DNA of 64,000 nucleotides from Catellatospora sp. KI3 (GCF_029948125.1 NZ_JASAMB010000003.1:310001-374000), one strand, 5' to 3'. Counted from the stretch's first letter, positions 50,324 through 60,845 are shown. Numbers and translations are program-made. Notes: generated by a model not told the origin, from the letters alone.

Positions 50324-53146
50324 ATGCGCCGCCTCACCGCTTCGGCGGCGGCCGTGCTGACACTGGCGGGGGTGCTGATCTTCAGCGCCTCCCCGGCCTC
50401 GGCCGTCACCCCCAAGACGCCGCCCCTGTCGACCCCGTGGACCAGCCAGGTGTCCACCACCAACCCGCTGCCGGAGTATCCGCGACCGCAGCTGACCCGC
50501 CCGGACTGGCAGTCGCTCAACGGCGAGTGGCAGTTCTCCAACCCCGCCACCGACGGCGCGGGCAACGTCAACCGCAACGCCGCGCCGCCGCTGGGGCAGA
50601 CGCTGCCCGAGCGCATCCTGGTGCCGTACCCGGTGGAGTCCGCGCTGTCGGGCATCATGCGCAACGACAACCGCGACCTGTTCTTCTACCGCCGCACCTT
50701 CACCGTCCCCGCGGCGTGGACCGGCCGCCGGGTGCAGCTGCACTTCGGCGCCGTCGACTACGAGGCCACCGTCTGGGTCAACGGCGTACAGGTCACCACC
50801 CATCGCGGCGGCTACGACCGGTTCGAAGTGGACATCACCGGCCAGCTCAACGGCGGCACCAACGAACTGGTCGTGCGCGTGTACGACCCCACCGACGGCC
50901 GAGGGGAGAAGCAGCCGCTCGGCAAGCAGGTCAACAGCCCCAGCGGCATCTTCTACACGCCCACCTCCGGCATCTGGCAGACGGTATGGCTGGAGCCGAC
51001 CCCGGTCTCCTCGATCTTCTCCGTGGACGTCTACGCCAACCTGGCCAACAACACCGCCCGGGTACGGGTCTTCACCCGGGGCGACGTCACCGGGCACACC
51101 GTCCTGGCCGAGGCCATGGCCGGCGCGACCGTCGTCGGCACCGCGACCGGCGGCTTCACCGAGTTCACCGTCCCGGTGCCCAACGCCCGGCGCTGGTCCC
51201 CGGACGACCCCTACCTCTACAACCTGCGGGTATCGCTGCGCAACGGCGCCGGTGCGGCCGTCGACCAGGTCGTCAGCTACTTCGGCATGCGCGAGGTCGG
51301 CACCAAGCTCGTCAACGGCGTACTGCGCCCCACCCTGAACGGCGAGTTCGTGTTCCAGGTGGGCACCCTCGACCAGGGCTTCTGGCCTGACGGCCTGTAC
51401 ACCGCCCCGACCGACGCGGCGCTCGCCTTCGACCTGCAGAAGCACAAGGACCTCGGCTTCAACATGGTGCGCAAGCACATCAAGGTCGAGCCGGCCCGCT
51501 GGTACTACCACGCCGACCGCCTCGGCCTGCTGGTCTGGCAGGACGTCCCGTCGACGCCCGCGTTCGACGCCAACCGCACCCCGGCGCAGATCGCCGAGTT
51601 CGAGACCGAGGCCCGCGAGATCATCGACGAGCACCGCTTCTCCCCGGCCGTGATCACCTACGTGCCGTTCAACGAGGGCTGGGGGGAGTGGAGCCTGGCC
51701 GAGACCCAGCGCGTCACCACCGCGCTCAAGAACTACGACCCGACCCGCCTGGTCAACGCGCACAGCGGCTACAACTGCTGCGTGTCCAAGGGCGACCCGG
51801 GCACCGGCGACATCATGGACTGGCACGTGTACACCGGCCCCGACAGCCCGCGCCCGTCGGCGACCCGGGTCTCGGTGCTCGGCGAGTTCGGCGGCCTGGG
51901 GCTGCGCACCCCCGGCCACGAGTACAGCCCCAACGGGCAGTTCTTCGCCTACGAGCAGCTGTCGTCGGCCGCGCAGCTCAACGACCGCTACACCGGCATG
52001 ATCCGCGACGTCCAGAACCTGATGACCGTCAAGGGCGTCTCGGCGTACGTGTACACCGAGATCACCGACGTCGAGGGCGAGTACAACGGACTGCTCACCT
52101 ACGACCGGCAGATCCAGAAGGTGGACACCAGCCAGCTGCGGGCCGCGCACGCGGCACTGATCAACGCCTCCCGCAACCTCAACGCGCAGGTGCCGCTGAC
52201 CCTCGGGCACGTACGCTCGCTGCGCGTGACCACGCCCGGCTACACCGACCGCTACCTGCGCCACGCCAACTCGCTGGCCCGCACCGACGTGCTCAACACG
52301 GCCAGCGCCGACGGCGCCCGGCAGGACGCGTCGTTCCGCACCGTGGCCGGGCTGGGCAACCCGCGCTGCTACTCGTTCGAGTCGGTCAACTTCCCAGGCC
52401 GCTACCTGCGGCACTCGAACTACCAGGTGCGCCTGGACGCCGACACCGGCGGCACGTTCGCCGCCGACGCGACCTGGTGCACCAGGCCCGGGCTGGCCGC
52501 GGGCGGCACGTCGTTCGAGTCGCTCAACATGCCCGGCTACCACCTGCGCCACTACGCCGACAACGTGTACGCCGCCCGCAGCGGCGGGCCGAACGCCTGG
52601 GACACCGCCGCCGGCTTCGCCGCCGACAGCACCTGGAACGTCGCCGACCCGGCGCTGTGGCGCAGCTCGGTGCTGCTGGCGACCAACGTCCGCCAGTCGC
52701 TGCGGGTCACCACGTGGGGCTTCACCGACCGGTACCTGCGCCACGCCGACAGCCTCGCCTGGACCGAGATCGTCAACTCCGGCAGCAGCGCCCTGCTGAA
52801 GGCGGACGCGACGTACACGGTGCGGCGGGGACTGGCCGACTCGTCCTGCTACTCGTTCGAGTCGGCCAACTTCCCGGGCCAGTACCTGCGCCACGCCTCC
52901 GGCCGGGTGCGCAACTCGCCCGACGACGGCACGGCGCTGATGCGCCAGGACGCCACGTTCTGCGCCCGGCCCGGCGTCGGCGGCACCGGGACCACCTTCG
53001 AGTCGCTGAACCTTCCGGGCTCGTACCTGCGGCACTTCGAGTCGCAGGTGTACATCGCCTCCGGCGGCGGTGACGGGGGCTTCAACCGGCCCCAGACGCT
53101 GAGTGCGGACAGCAGCTGGGCCGTCGCGGCCCCCTGGGCGCCGTGA
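50324..53146 (+). CDS. Secreted GH2 glycoside hydrolase with C-terminal arabinose-binding-like (AbfB/CBM42) modules
   Basis: A 940-residue exported enzyme from ATG 50324 (AAAGGAG upstream). After a signal peptide (about 1-27) come the GH2 sugar-binding jelly roll (about 60-225), Ig-like domain (about 228-325) and TIM barrel (about 335-640). The acid/base is Glu451 in VPFNEGWGEW and the nucleophile Glu521 in SVLGEFGGLG. The C-terminal 290 residues carry AbfB/CBM42-like trefoil repeats: SLRVTTPGYTDRYLRHANSL, CYSFESVNFPGRYLRHSNY, LRVTTWGFTDRYLRHADSL and more. These should bind arabinofuranose side chains. The substrate is probably a pectic or arabinan-decorated galactoside/galacturonide; exact GH2 activity is unknown. 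Confidence 0.88.
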   Translation: MRRLTASAAAVLTLAGVLIFSASPASAVTPKTPPLSTPWTSQVSTTNPLPEYPRPQLTRPDWQSLNGEWQFSNPATDGAGNVNRNAAPPLGQTLPERILVPYPVESALSGIMRNDNRDLFFYRRTFTVPAAWTGRRVQLHFGAVDYEATVWVNGVQVTTHRGGYDRFEVDITGQLNGGTNELVVRVYDPTDGRGEKQPLGKQVNSPSGIFYTPTSGIWQTVWLEPTPVSSIFSVDVYANLANNTARVRVFTRGDVTGHTVLAEAMAGATVVGTATGGFTEFTVPVPNARRWSPDDPYLYNLRVSLRNGAGAAVDQVVSYFGMREVGTKLVNGVLRPTLNGEFVFQVGTLDQGFWPDGLYTAPTDAALAFDLQKHKDLGFNMVRKHIKVEPARWYYHADRLGLLVWQDVPSTPAFDANRTPAQIAEFETEAREIIDEHRFSPAVITYVPFNEGWGEWSLAETQRVTTALKNYDPTRLVNAHSGYNCCVSKGDPGTGDIMDWHVYTGPDSPRPSATRVSVLGEFGGLGLRTPGHEYSPNGQFFAYEQLSSAAQLNDRYTGMIRDVQNLMTVKGVSAYVYTEITDVEGEYNGLLTYDRQIQKVDTSQLRAAHAALINASRNLNAQVPLTLGHVRSLRVTTPGYTDRYLRHANSLARTDVLNTASADGARQDASFRTVAGLGNPRCYSFESVNFPGRYLRHSNYQVRLDADTGGTFAADATWCTRPGLAAGGTSFESLNMPGYHLRHYADNVYAARSGGPNAWDTAAGFAADSTWNVADPALWRSSVLLATNVRQSLRVTTWGFTDRYLRHADSLAWTEIVNSGSSALLKADATYTVRRGLADSSCYSFESANFPGQYLRHASGRVRNSPDDGTALMRQDATFCARPGVGGTGTTFESLNLPGSYLRHFESQVYIASGGGDGGFNRPQTLSADSSWAVAAPWAP

Positions 53147-53150
53147 CCGC

Positions 53151-53185
53151 GGCGCGGGCGGCGGGCCACCCCCGCCGCCCGCGCC
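53151..53185 (+). terminator. Stem-loop terminator after the GH2 gene
   Basis: A perfect 15-bp G+C stem (53151-53165 with 53171-53185) and CCACC loop. Confidence 0.8.
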
Positions 53186-53246
53186 ACCGCTGTCCAGTAG
53201 CCGACTCGGCGTTGCGGCAGGGAAGATCGTCTTCTGTCATGTACGC

Positions 53247-53768
53247 ATGACTCACGCTCTGCGCCCAGCCCGCGTGCTCGCGGCACTCGCCCTGCTCGGC
53301 TCGCTCACCCTGGCGGCATGCGGGCCCTCCGGCGCGGAGCCTACGGCGAACCCGGCCGCACCGGCCGCCTCCAGCACCACCGCCGCCCTGCCGGACCTGT
53401 GTACGCTGCTGGACCCCGCCGAAGTGGCCGCCGCGGCCAAAACCGACATCCCGTTCCACCGCGCGGAGCCCGGCCAGGGCTTCATCGTCTGCGCCTACCA
53501 CCAGGGCACCGGCGCCGCGTCGCCGGCGATCTACGTGCAGTACCAGACCGGCACGGCCGGCAGCCTCGACTTCGGCACCGGCGGCGAGCAGCTGCGGATC
53601 TCGCAGCTGCGCGCCAAGTGGTACGAGCAGGGTTCGAAGCTCATGGTCGCCGTCGACCAGGACCTGCTGATCGTCAACCTCGGCCTCGCCGGCCGGAAGC
53701 TGCGCGGCGGCGATCCGCGCGCGCTGGCCGTCGACCTCGCCGAGCGGGTCCTGGTCGACCTGCGCTGA
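53247..53768 (+). CDS. DUF3558-like lipoprotein
   Basis: A 173-residue exported lipoprotein from ATG 53247. The lipobox is LAAC (Cys25), then an Ala/Pro/Thr linker. The globular part begins LPDLCTLLDPAEVAAAAKTDIPF and has FIVCAYHQGTG, so two further Cys (LC and VC) probably form a disulphide. This resembles DUF3558-type actinobacterial lipoproteins, which are often encoded beside Ser/Thr kinases or in stress loci. The kinase gene begins 94 bp downstream in the same direction. Function unknown. Confidence 0.7.
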   Translation: MTHALRPARVLAALALLGSLTLAACGPSGAEPTANPAAPAASSTTAALPDLCTLLDPAEVAAAAKTDIPFHRAEPGQGFIVCAYHQGTGAASPAIYVQYQTGTAGSLDFGTGGEQLRISQLRAKWYEQGSKLMVAVDQDLLIVNLGLAGRKLRGGDPRALAVDLAERVLVDLR

Positions 53769-53862
53769 CCCGTTCCCACTATGCGACCACGGCGTCGGAG
53801 TGTCGGGGTCCGACGCTATCGTCGGCCGGTCCAACCGATCAAGGCGAGAAGCGAGACAGGCC

Positions 53863-55293
53863 ATGCACAGTCCAGGAGCGCTGCTCGGCGGACGCTACCG
53901 GTTGGACGACCGGATCGGCGCCGGCGGCATGGGGGAGGTCTGGCGGGCGACCGACACGGTGCTCGGCCGGGTCGTCGCGGTGAAGACCGTGCTGCCCGCA
54001 CTGCTCGCCGACCCCGGGTTCATCCGCCGGTTCCTCGCCGAGGCGCGCGCGATGGCCGGGGTCCGCCACCGCAGCGTGGTCACCATCCACGACTACCACG
54101 GCGACGCCGACGGCGCATACCTGGTGATGGAGCACATCGAGGGCGAGTCGCTGTCGCAGACCCTCGGCCGGCACGGGCGGTTGACCGCCGAGTCCACCCT
54201 GGCCATCGTCGCGCAGACCGCCCAGGCGCTGCAGGCCGTACACGACCAGGGCATCGTGCACCGCGACGTCAAACCCGGCAACCTGCTGGTGCGGCTCGAC
54301 GGCAGCATCGTCCTCACGGACTTCGGCATCGCCCGCGGGCAGGACAGCACCTCGCTCACCACACCCGGCGGCATCCTCGGCACACCGTCCTACCTCGCTC
54401 CGGAGCAGGTGCTCGGCCACCCCGCCGACGCGCGCAGCGACGTCTACGCGCTCGGCGTCGTGGCGTACGAGTGCCTGGCCGGACGGCGCCCGTTCACCGG
54501 CGACAATCCGTTCGCGGTCGCCATGCAGCGGGTGGCGCAGCCGCCGCCCCCGCTGGGCCCCGATGTTCCGGCGCCCGTGGCCGCCCTGGTGGAACGGGCC
54601 CTCGCGGTCGACCCCGGGCAGCGCTGGCCGTCCGCCGCCGCCCTGGCCGCGGCCGCCGACGGCGTGCTGAGCGGGGCGCCGGCCGAGGCGCATGCCGCGG
54701 CCAGGCCCCCCGTCGCGATCGCCGTCACCGGTCCGGGCGATGAGTCCAGCGCGATCGCCGTGCGCCGCCGGGCTCCTTTGCTCGTCGCGGCTGCGGCGGC
54801 GTTCGTGCTCCTCACGGGCGGCGGGGTGACCGCCTGGACGGTGTGGGGCTCGGACGTCTTCCCCCCGTGGTCGGCGCCGGACGAGGTCGGCACCGGGCAG
54901 CAGGTGCCCGCCGGCTACGTGGCGTGCGGCGCGGCCGCCTGCCCGCCCGCACCCGAGTGCTGGGGCGGTCTGGTCAGGACGGGCGGCACGGCGCACCGGC
55001 CGAAGCGGCAACCCTGCGACGGGCCGCACGGCTGGGAGACGTTCGTCGTGGCGCCGCTGCCGGCCGGGGCGGAGTTCGTCCGCCAGGACGAGCTCATGAA
55101 CCGGGACGATGTCGCGGCCCTCTGCTCCGCGCAGACCATGGCGCAGCGGACCCGCGAGGGTGCCACGACCACGGGCTGGGAGCGCCAGGCCTGGCCGGTC
55201 CAGGTCGACAAGGACACCTGGCTGCTGTACTGCCTGGCCACTCGCGTCGGGGCCGGTGACATCACCGAGTCGGTGTTCAAGGCGCCCGGCTGA
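53863..55293 (+). CDS. Receptor-type Ser/Thr protein kinase (PknB family)
   Basis: A 476-residue protein from ATG 53863. The kinase domain (about 10-270) is complete: Gly loop IGAGGMGEV, VAVKTV Lys, HRDVKPGNLL catalytic loop, LTDFGIARG, and GTPSYLAPEQ in the activation segment. A linker and one membrane helix (about 307-328) lead to an extracytoplasmic domain of about 145 residues. That domain has at least five Cys (ACGAAACPPAPECW, PCDGPHGWETF, ALCSAQ, LYCLA), unlike the PASTA repeats of PknB. So the sensor ligand is probably different and unknown. Confidence 0.9.
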   Translation: MHSPGALLGGRYRLDDRIGAGGMGEVWRATDTVLGRVVAVKTVLPALLADPGFIRRFLAEARAMAGVRHRSVVTIHDYHGDADGAYLVMEHIEGESLSQTLGRHGRLTAESTLAIVAQTAQALQAVHDQGIVHRDVKPGNLLVRLDGSIVLTDFGIARGQDSTSLTTPGGILGTPSYLAPEQVLGHPADARSDVYALGVVAYECLAGRRPFTGDNPFAVAMQRVAQPPPPLGPDVPAPVAALVERALAVDPGQRWPSAAALAAAADGVLSGAPAEAHAAARPPVAIAVTGPGDESSAIAVRRRAPLLVAAAAAFVLLTGGGVTAWTVWGSDVFPPWSAPDEVGTGQQVPAGYVACGAAACPPAPECWGGLVRTGGTAHRPKRQPCDGPHGWETFVVAPLPAGAEFVRQDELMNRDDVAALCSAQTMAQRTREGATTTGWERQAWPVQVDKDTWLLYCLATRVGAGDITESVFKAPG

Positions 55294-55305
55294 CCGGCGC
55301 GTTCC

Positions 55306-56118
55306 TCATCGGCTCCGGGACGTCAGCAGCGCGCGCGTGTGCATCGCGACCGCGCGCCTACGCTCGACCGGGACCATGTGCGTCTCACCGGGGAACTGGA
55401 CGAGCGACGCGTGCGGCAGGAGGGCGGCCGTACGCTCCGGCTCCCGGCCGAACACCTGGTCGTGCGTGCCGCTGACGATCAGAGTCCGTGCCGAGACCAG
55501 GGACAGCGACGCCTCGTCGACGGGTGAGTCGAGCACCGCGCGCAGTCCGCGCACGATGACCTGAGGATCGTTCATGCCTTCCGCGGCGCGACCACGGCGG
55601 GTGCGCAGCCGAAGACGGAGCAGCCAGTTCAGCCAGGGGCGGCGGAACATGCCGACGAAGTCCGCCCCCAGCGCGGCGAAGTCCCCGTCCGCCGCGAGGT
55701 CGAGCTGGCGGCGTACCAGCTGCGATCCTTCCGGTGAGAACCGGTGCGCGCTGGCCAGCAGTACCAGCTCCGAGACCAGGTCCGGGTGGTCGGCGGCGAC
55801 GCGCAGGGCGACGATGCCGCCGTACGAGACGCCGACGAGCTGCACCGGCGCCCCGAGCTCGCCGATGATGGCGGCCACGTCGGCGACGATCGTCGCGAGG
55901 CTGTGGCTCTCGCCCGGCGCCGGGTCGTAGCCGAGCAGGATGAAGCCGCGGTCGGGCGGCAGCACCGCGGCGACCCGGCCGGCGTCCCGCGCGATGCGCT
56001 GCGGTGTCGGCCGCTGCATGAAGGCCTGGCCCCCGGCGAGTACGAGGATGGGCTGATCGTCGCGGCCGACTCGGGCGTAGGGGATCCGGCCGAGCAATGT
56101 ACCGGTCTCGATCGTCAC
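55306..56118 (-). CDS. Alpha/beta hydrolase
   Basis: A 270-residue enzyme from GTG 56118. A minus-strand -10 TACCAT (56132-56127) lies eight bases upstream and there is no ribosome site, suggesting a leaderless mRNA. The fold shows ILVLAGGQAF (oxyanion region), the nucleophile elbow VGVSYGGIVAL (Ser), VSGTHDQVFG with the catalytic Asp, and FPGETHMVPVE with the catalytic His. The substrate is unknown. It is divergent from the SHOCT gene and convergent with the kinase gene. Confidence 0.88.
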   Translation of the reverse strand: MTIETGTLLGRIPYARVGRDDQPILVLAGGQAFMQRPTPQRIARDAGRVAAVLPPDRGFILLGYDPAPGESHSLATIVADVAAIIGELGAPVQLVGVSYGGIVALRVAADHPDLVSELVLLASAHRFSPEGSQLVRRQLDLAADGDFAALGADFVGMFRRPWLNWLLRLRLRTRRGRAAEGMNDPQVIVRGLRAVLDSPVDEASLSLVSARTLIVSGTHDQVFGREPERTAALLPHASLVQFPGETHMVPVERRRAVAMHTRALLTSRSR

Positions 56119-56191
56119 GTCGGAGGATGGTAGCCCTGGTCGCGTCCGGGAAGGTACCCGTTTTCGCGTTCCGGCATCGGGCCCGACGAGT

Positions 56192-56208
56192 GTGCCATAG
56201 CGTGGCAC
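56192..56208. promoter_or_regulatory. GTGCCA-N5-TGGCAC dyad with embedded -10
   Basis: GTGCCA (56192-56197), TAGCG, TGGCAC (56203-56208) is a perfect dyad. It contains TAGCGT (56198-56203), a plausible -10 for the SHOCT gene, and lies in the divergent gap, so it may be an operator. Confidence 0.45.
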
Positions 56209-56254
56209 GCAGAGGTACCAGCGCACTGCGCCACCCGTGACGTCGAGGATGCAC

Positions 56255-56662
56255 ATGATGAACTTGGCGGAGTCTTCTGTCGGCAACGGCGACGTCCTGC
56301 TGTGGATGTTGGAGTTCTTCCTGTTCGTGATCTGGTTCTGGCTTCTGGTCATCGTCTTCTCCGACCTCTTCCGCGACCACGAGACGTCAGGCTGGGCCAA
56401 GGCACTGTGGATCATCCTGGTCATCGTGCTGCCGTACCTGGGCGTCCTGCTCTACCTGATCGTGCGCGGCCGGGGCATGGCCGAGCGGAACCTGAAGCAG
56501 CAGCAGGCCATGAAGCAGCAGATGGACGCCCAGATCCGCGCAGCGGTCGGCACCGGCGCATCCCCCGCCGACCAGATCGCACAGGCGAAGGCGCTGCTCG
56601 ACAGCGGTGCTGTCACCCAGGCCGAGTTTGAAGCCCTCAAGGCGAAGGCACTGACAGCCTGA
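56255..56662 (+). CDS. PLDc_N / SHOCT-domain small membrane protein
   Basis: A 135-residue protein from ATG 56255, with GAGG six bases upstream; earlier in-frame starts are 56237 and 56249. Two membrane helices (about 15-40 and 52-75) have the PLDc_N look (FFLFVIWFWLLVIVF, ALWIILVIVLPYLGVLLYLI). A Gln-rich cytosolic coil (NLKQQQAMKQQMDAQ) precedes a C-terminal SHOCT motif (DQIAQAKALLDSGAVTQAEFEALKAKAL). SHOCT motifs are short oligomerisation helices. No enzyme activity is expected. Confidence 0.85.
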   Translation: MMNLAESSVGNGDVLLWMLEFFLFVIWFWLLVIVFSDLFRDHETSGWAKALWIILVIVLPYLGVLLYLIVRGRGMAERNLKQQQAMKQQMDAQIRAAVGTGASPADQIAQAKALLDSGAVTQAEFEALKAKALTA

Positions 56663-56704
56663 TGCCCTGAAGCGGGCCGCCGCGACTGGCCCGGGTGCGC
56701 CACC

Positions 56705-57517
56705 ATGAGCGCCATGACAGTCCCTGGTGCCCAAATGGCCGTTGCGGTACGGGCGTTTCGCGCCGGGCCGCTGACCGCCGCGATTGCCCTGCTCACCACG
56801 GCGACCTTCGCTGCGCAGCTCGCGGAACCGGCGGTGGTCGACCTGCTGCACCGAGACGCCGCCCTGATCCGCGACGGGCAGTGGTGGCGGCTGCTGTCGC
56901 CGCTGCTCGTGCAGCCGTCGGGGTGGGGCCAGTACCTGTACAACACCCTGGGCCTGCTGCTGGTGGGCGTGGCGGTGGAGCGGCGCCTCGGCCAGGTCCG
57001 CTGGCTGCTGCTCTTTCTGGCGGGCGGCCTGGCGGGCGTGGCGTTCGCGCTGCTGCTCGACCCGTCCGGCACCGGCGGCGGCTCCTCCGACGCCGTCGCC
57101 GCCCTGATCGGCGCACTCGCCGTCCTCACCTGGCGCGACAGCTCGCCACCGGCCATGGCCTCCCGCCTCTACGGGTTCCACTTCACGGTGTACTTGGCGG
57201 TGCTCGCCGCAGCCGGGCCGACCGCCGGAACCATCGCGGGCGCGCTGGCGGTCGCCGTGTTCATGGCAACCCGGGCCGGTAGGGTCGGCCGGTGGGGTCT
57301 GGCCGCGGCCGTGGTCACGGGTGCGCTGGTGATGGTCGGCCTGGGCGACCCGCACGGCGTCGGCCTGCTGACCGGGCTGGTGCTGGCGATGGCACTCGCC
57401 AGAACAGCCGCGAAGCCGACCACACCACGTCCGCGCTCGGGCGACGAGTTAGAGCCCGGGGTCGGCGCACCCACAGGCGCACCCGCGGGCGCCGCACCAC
57501 CACCGCAAACACCATGA
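56705..57517 (+). CDS. Rhomboid-family intramembrane protein
   Basis: A 270-residue membrane protein with six or seven helices. Rhomboid features are DGQWWRLLSPLLVQ after the first helix, the GGGSSDAVAALIG segment where the catalytic Ser of GxS would lie, and GDPHGVGLLTGLVLA with the catalytic-position His in the last helix. The serine motif deviates from the usual GASGA, so activity is plausible but not certain. The tail is Pro/Gly/Ala-rich. Codon 249 (57449-57451) is TTA, rare in this genome. Confidence 0.75.
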   Translation: MSAMTVPGAQMAVAVRAFRAGPLTAAIALLTTATFAAQLAEPAVVDLLHRDAALIRDGQWWRLLSPLLVQPSGWGQYLYNTLGLLLVGVAVERRLGQVRWLLLFLAGGLAGVAFALLLDPSGTGGGSSDAVAALIGALAVLTWRDSSPPAMASRLYGFHFTVYLAVLAAAGPTAGTIAGALAVAVFMATRAGRVGRWGLAAAVVTGALVMVGLGDPHGVGLLTGLVLAMALARTAAKPTTPRPRSGDELEPGVGAPTGAPAGAAPPPQTP

Positions 57518-57553
57518 TCCGGTACGGCGGCCGCGGGCGAGCCCATGGGCCGG

Positions 57554-57736
57554 TCAGAAATCCTCGTCGTCGTCCCGCGCCCGGTGGATGCTCTCCGCGA
57601 TGGCATCAGCGTCCCAGCCGCCGTCCGACCTGCTGTCCCGCCATGCGGCCACGGCCTCCTCGGCCTGCTCCTCGTCCCAGTCATACTCCTCGACCAGGGT
57701 GTCCGCGATCAACCGGTCCAGGGTCAGGTCGTCCAT
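57554..57736 (-). CDS. Small acidic protein, function unknown
   Basis: A 60-residue protein from ATG 57736, very acidic and probably helical (DDLTLDRLIADTLVEEYDWD, EEQAEEAVAAWRDSR, ending RARDDDEDF). Third positions are G/C-rich. No signal peptide, helix or metal motif is seen. It is convergent with the rhomboid gene. Confidence 0.55.
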   Translation of the reverse strand: MDDLTLDRLIADTLVEEYDWDEEQAEEAVAAWRDSRSDGGWDADAIAESIHRARDDDEDF

Positions 57737-57756
57737 GGCGAGCCAGTCTACGGCCG

Positions 57757-57894
57757 TCAGCTGCCGTCGGCCGGTAGGAACTCCGGCAGCCCGAGCCGGG
57801 GGAAACGGTCGCTGTGGAACGTCACGATCTCGGCGATCGCCCCGCCGGTGACACGCAGGACGTCGATCGTCAGCGGCAGGTACACGGAGTTCAG
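57757..57894 (-). pseudogene. C-terminal remnant of an ECF sigma factor or SnoaL-like protein
   Basis: A minus-strand frame of about 45 codons ending at TGA 57759-57757 reads YLPLTIDVLRVTGGAIAEIV, then TFHSDRFPRLGLPEFLP. This matches the end of the SnoaL-like domain at the C-terminus of SigJ/SigG-type ECF sigma factors, as I recall it. The upstream part is missing: the frame meets the chitinase stop at 57891-57893. Only a GTG (57885) could start it, with no ribosome site. It is most simply the 3' end left after a deletion or gene insertion. Confidence 0.55.
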
Positions 57895-58961
57895 GGCTGG
57901 AACGGGCGGGTCATCGCGGCGAGCAGCGTGTTCTCGTCGTCGTCACCGGCCAGGTGCCAGGTGAACGCGCCGCGCAGGCCGGCGCGTGCGGCGTACGCGG
58001 ATCGCTCCTGGATGGAGTCGGCGTCCTCGTAGCTCACGAACGTCTGGGTGCCGGGATGGAACAGCCACGGCGAGCGGGCCACCGGATGGCGGTGGACCTG
58101 CCAGGCCGGATCCGCCAGCAGGTCGCGCCGGATGTCGCGCCAGTCGCCGGCGTAATAGTCGCCGACCTGCGGTTGGTACAGCCCGGCCTGCTCACCGGCT
58201 GCGGCGACATGGAAGCCGCGGCCGTAGAAGGGCACGCCGAGCACGAGCTTGTCCCGGGGCACCCCGTGGCTCTCGAAGTACTCGACCGCACCGGTGACGT
58301 GGTTCCAGCGCCGCAGTTCAGGCGCGAGCGGATCCTGCGCCACCTCGGCCAGCGGCGCGTTGAACGTGGCGACCGGCGAGAAGCCGGTCCCGAAGTCGTA
58401 GGTCATCAGGTTGACGAAGTCCAGGACCTCGGCGAGTGCGGCGAGCTCGTAACTGTCCGCCGGGTCGTACGGGCCCGCTGCCTGCAGCCGACCGGCCGGA
58501 AGGGCGGCGGTCAGCAGCCGGTCCGGGCCCAGCTCGCGACGCAGCTCCCGCGCCAGCAGGGTGAGGTTGGCGCGGTCCTCGGGCCGGTGGACCACCTCGG
58601 CCGGGCCGCCCGCGACGGGGAACTCCCAGTCCAGGTCCAACCCGTCGAAGTCCACCGCCAGATCCAGGCACCGGGCCGCGAACGCGGCCCGCGAGCCGGG
58701 CGTGAGCGCCGCGTCGGAGAAGCCGTCGGCGCCCCAGCCGCCGACGGAGAGCACGACGCGCAGGCGGGGGTTGGCCCGCTTGAGCTCGGCCAGGGTCGCG
58801 AGGTGCTCGGGCGCCCGCGACGGCAGCACCGGCTGCCCGTCCTCGATCGTGGCGAACGCGTAGAAGACGTGGGTGAGCAGGCCGGCGGCCCTGGCGTCGA
58901 CCCGGTACGCCTCATCCGTGCCGTGGAAGTAGGCGCCCAGTACCGTCCGCTCCGTGATCAT
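57891..58961 (-). CDS. GH18 chitinase-like enzyme, apparently cytosolic
   Basis: A 356-residue GH18 enzyme from ATG 58961. TACGGT on the minus strand (58973-58968) ends six bases before the ATG, suggesting a leaderless mRNA. The active-site motif is complete: FDGLDLDWEFP (DxxDxDxE, catalytic Glu). The barrel also shows VVLSVGGWGADGFSD, NLMTYDFGTGF, LVLGVPFYGRGF and GAFTWHLAGDD. No signal peptide or CBM is visible, unusual for chitin degradation. It may act inside the cell or use non-classical export, or it may hydrolyse another GlcNAc-containing substrate. Confidence 0.88.
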   Translation of the reverse strand: MITERTVLGAYFHGTDEAYRVDARAAGLLTHVFYAFATIEDGQPVLPSRAPEHLATLAELKRANPRLRVVLSVGGWGADGFSDAALTPGSRAAFAARCLDLAVDFDGLDLDWEFPVAGGPAEVVHRPEDRANLTLLARELRRELGPDRLLTAALPAGRLQAAGPYDPADSYELAALAEVLDFVNLMTYDFGTGFSPVATFNAPLAEVAQDPLAPELRRWNHVTGAVEYFESHGVPRDKLVLGVPFYGRGFHVAAAGEQAGLYQPQVGDYYAGDWRDIRRDLLADPAWQVHRHPVARSPWLFHPGTQTFVSYEDADSIQERSAYAARAGLRGAFTWHLAGDDDENTLLAAMTRPFQP

Positions 58962-59029
58962 CCTGGCACCGTAGCAGCGGGCTGAGCAGTTCCCGCCGAT
59001 GGCTTGGCCCCAGCCCGTCGAGCGGAGAA

Positions 59030-59060
59030 CGTCGGCATGGCGGAAACCGCCATGCCGACG
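59030..59060. terminator. Stem-loop terminator between monooxygenase and chitinase genes
   Basis: A 14-bp perfect stem (59030-59043 with 59047-59060) and AAA loop, 22 bp after the monooxygenase stop. Confidence 0.75.
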
Positions 59061-59082
59061 CGGCTTCTCGGTTCGAGCGAGA

Positions 59083-60762
<1,680 letters not shown>

Positions 60763-60845
60763 CTACAAGCCCGAGCCTCATCCGTCCAGTGCTTTGGCGC
60801 CGGTGTGAGCACCACCGCCGGGGCACCCCGCGCGGCGACGGGGCC

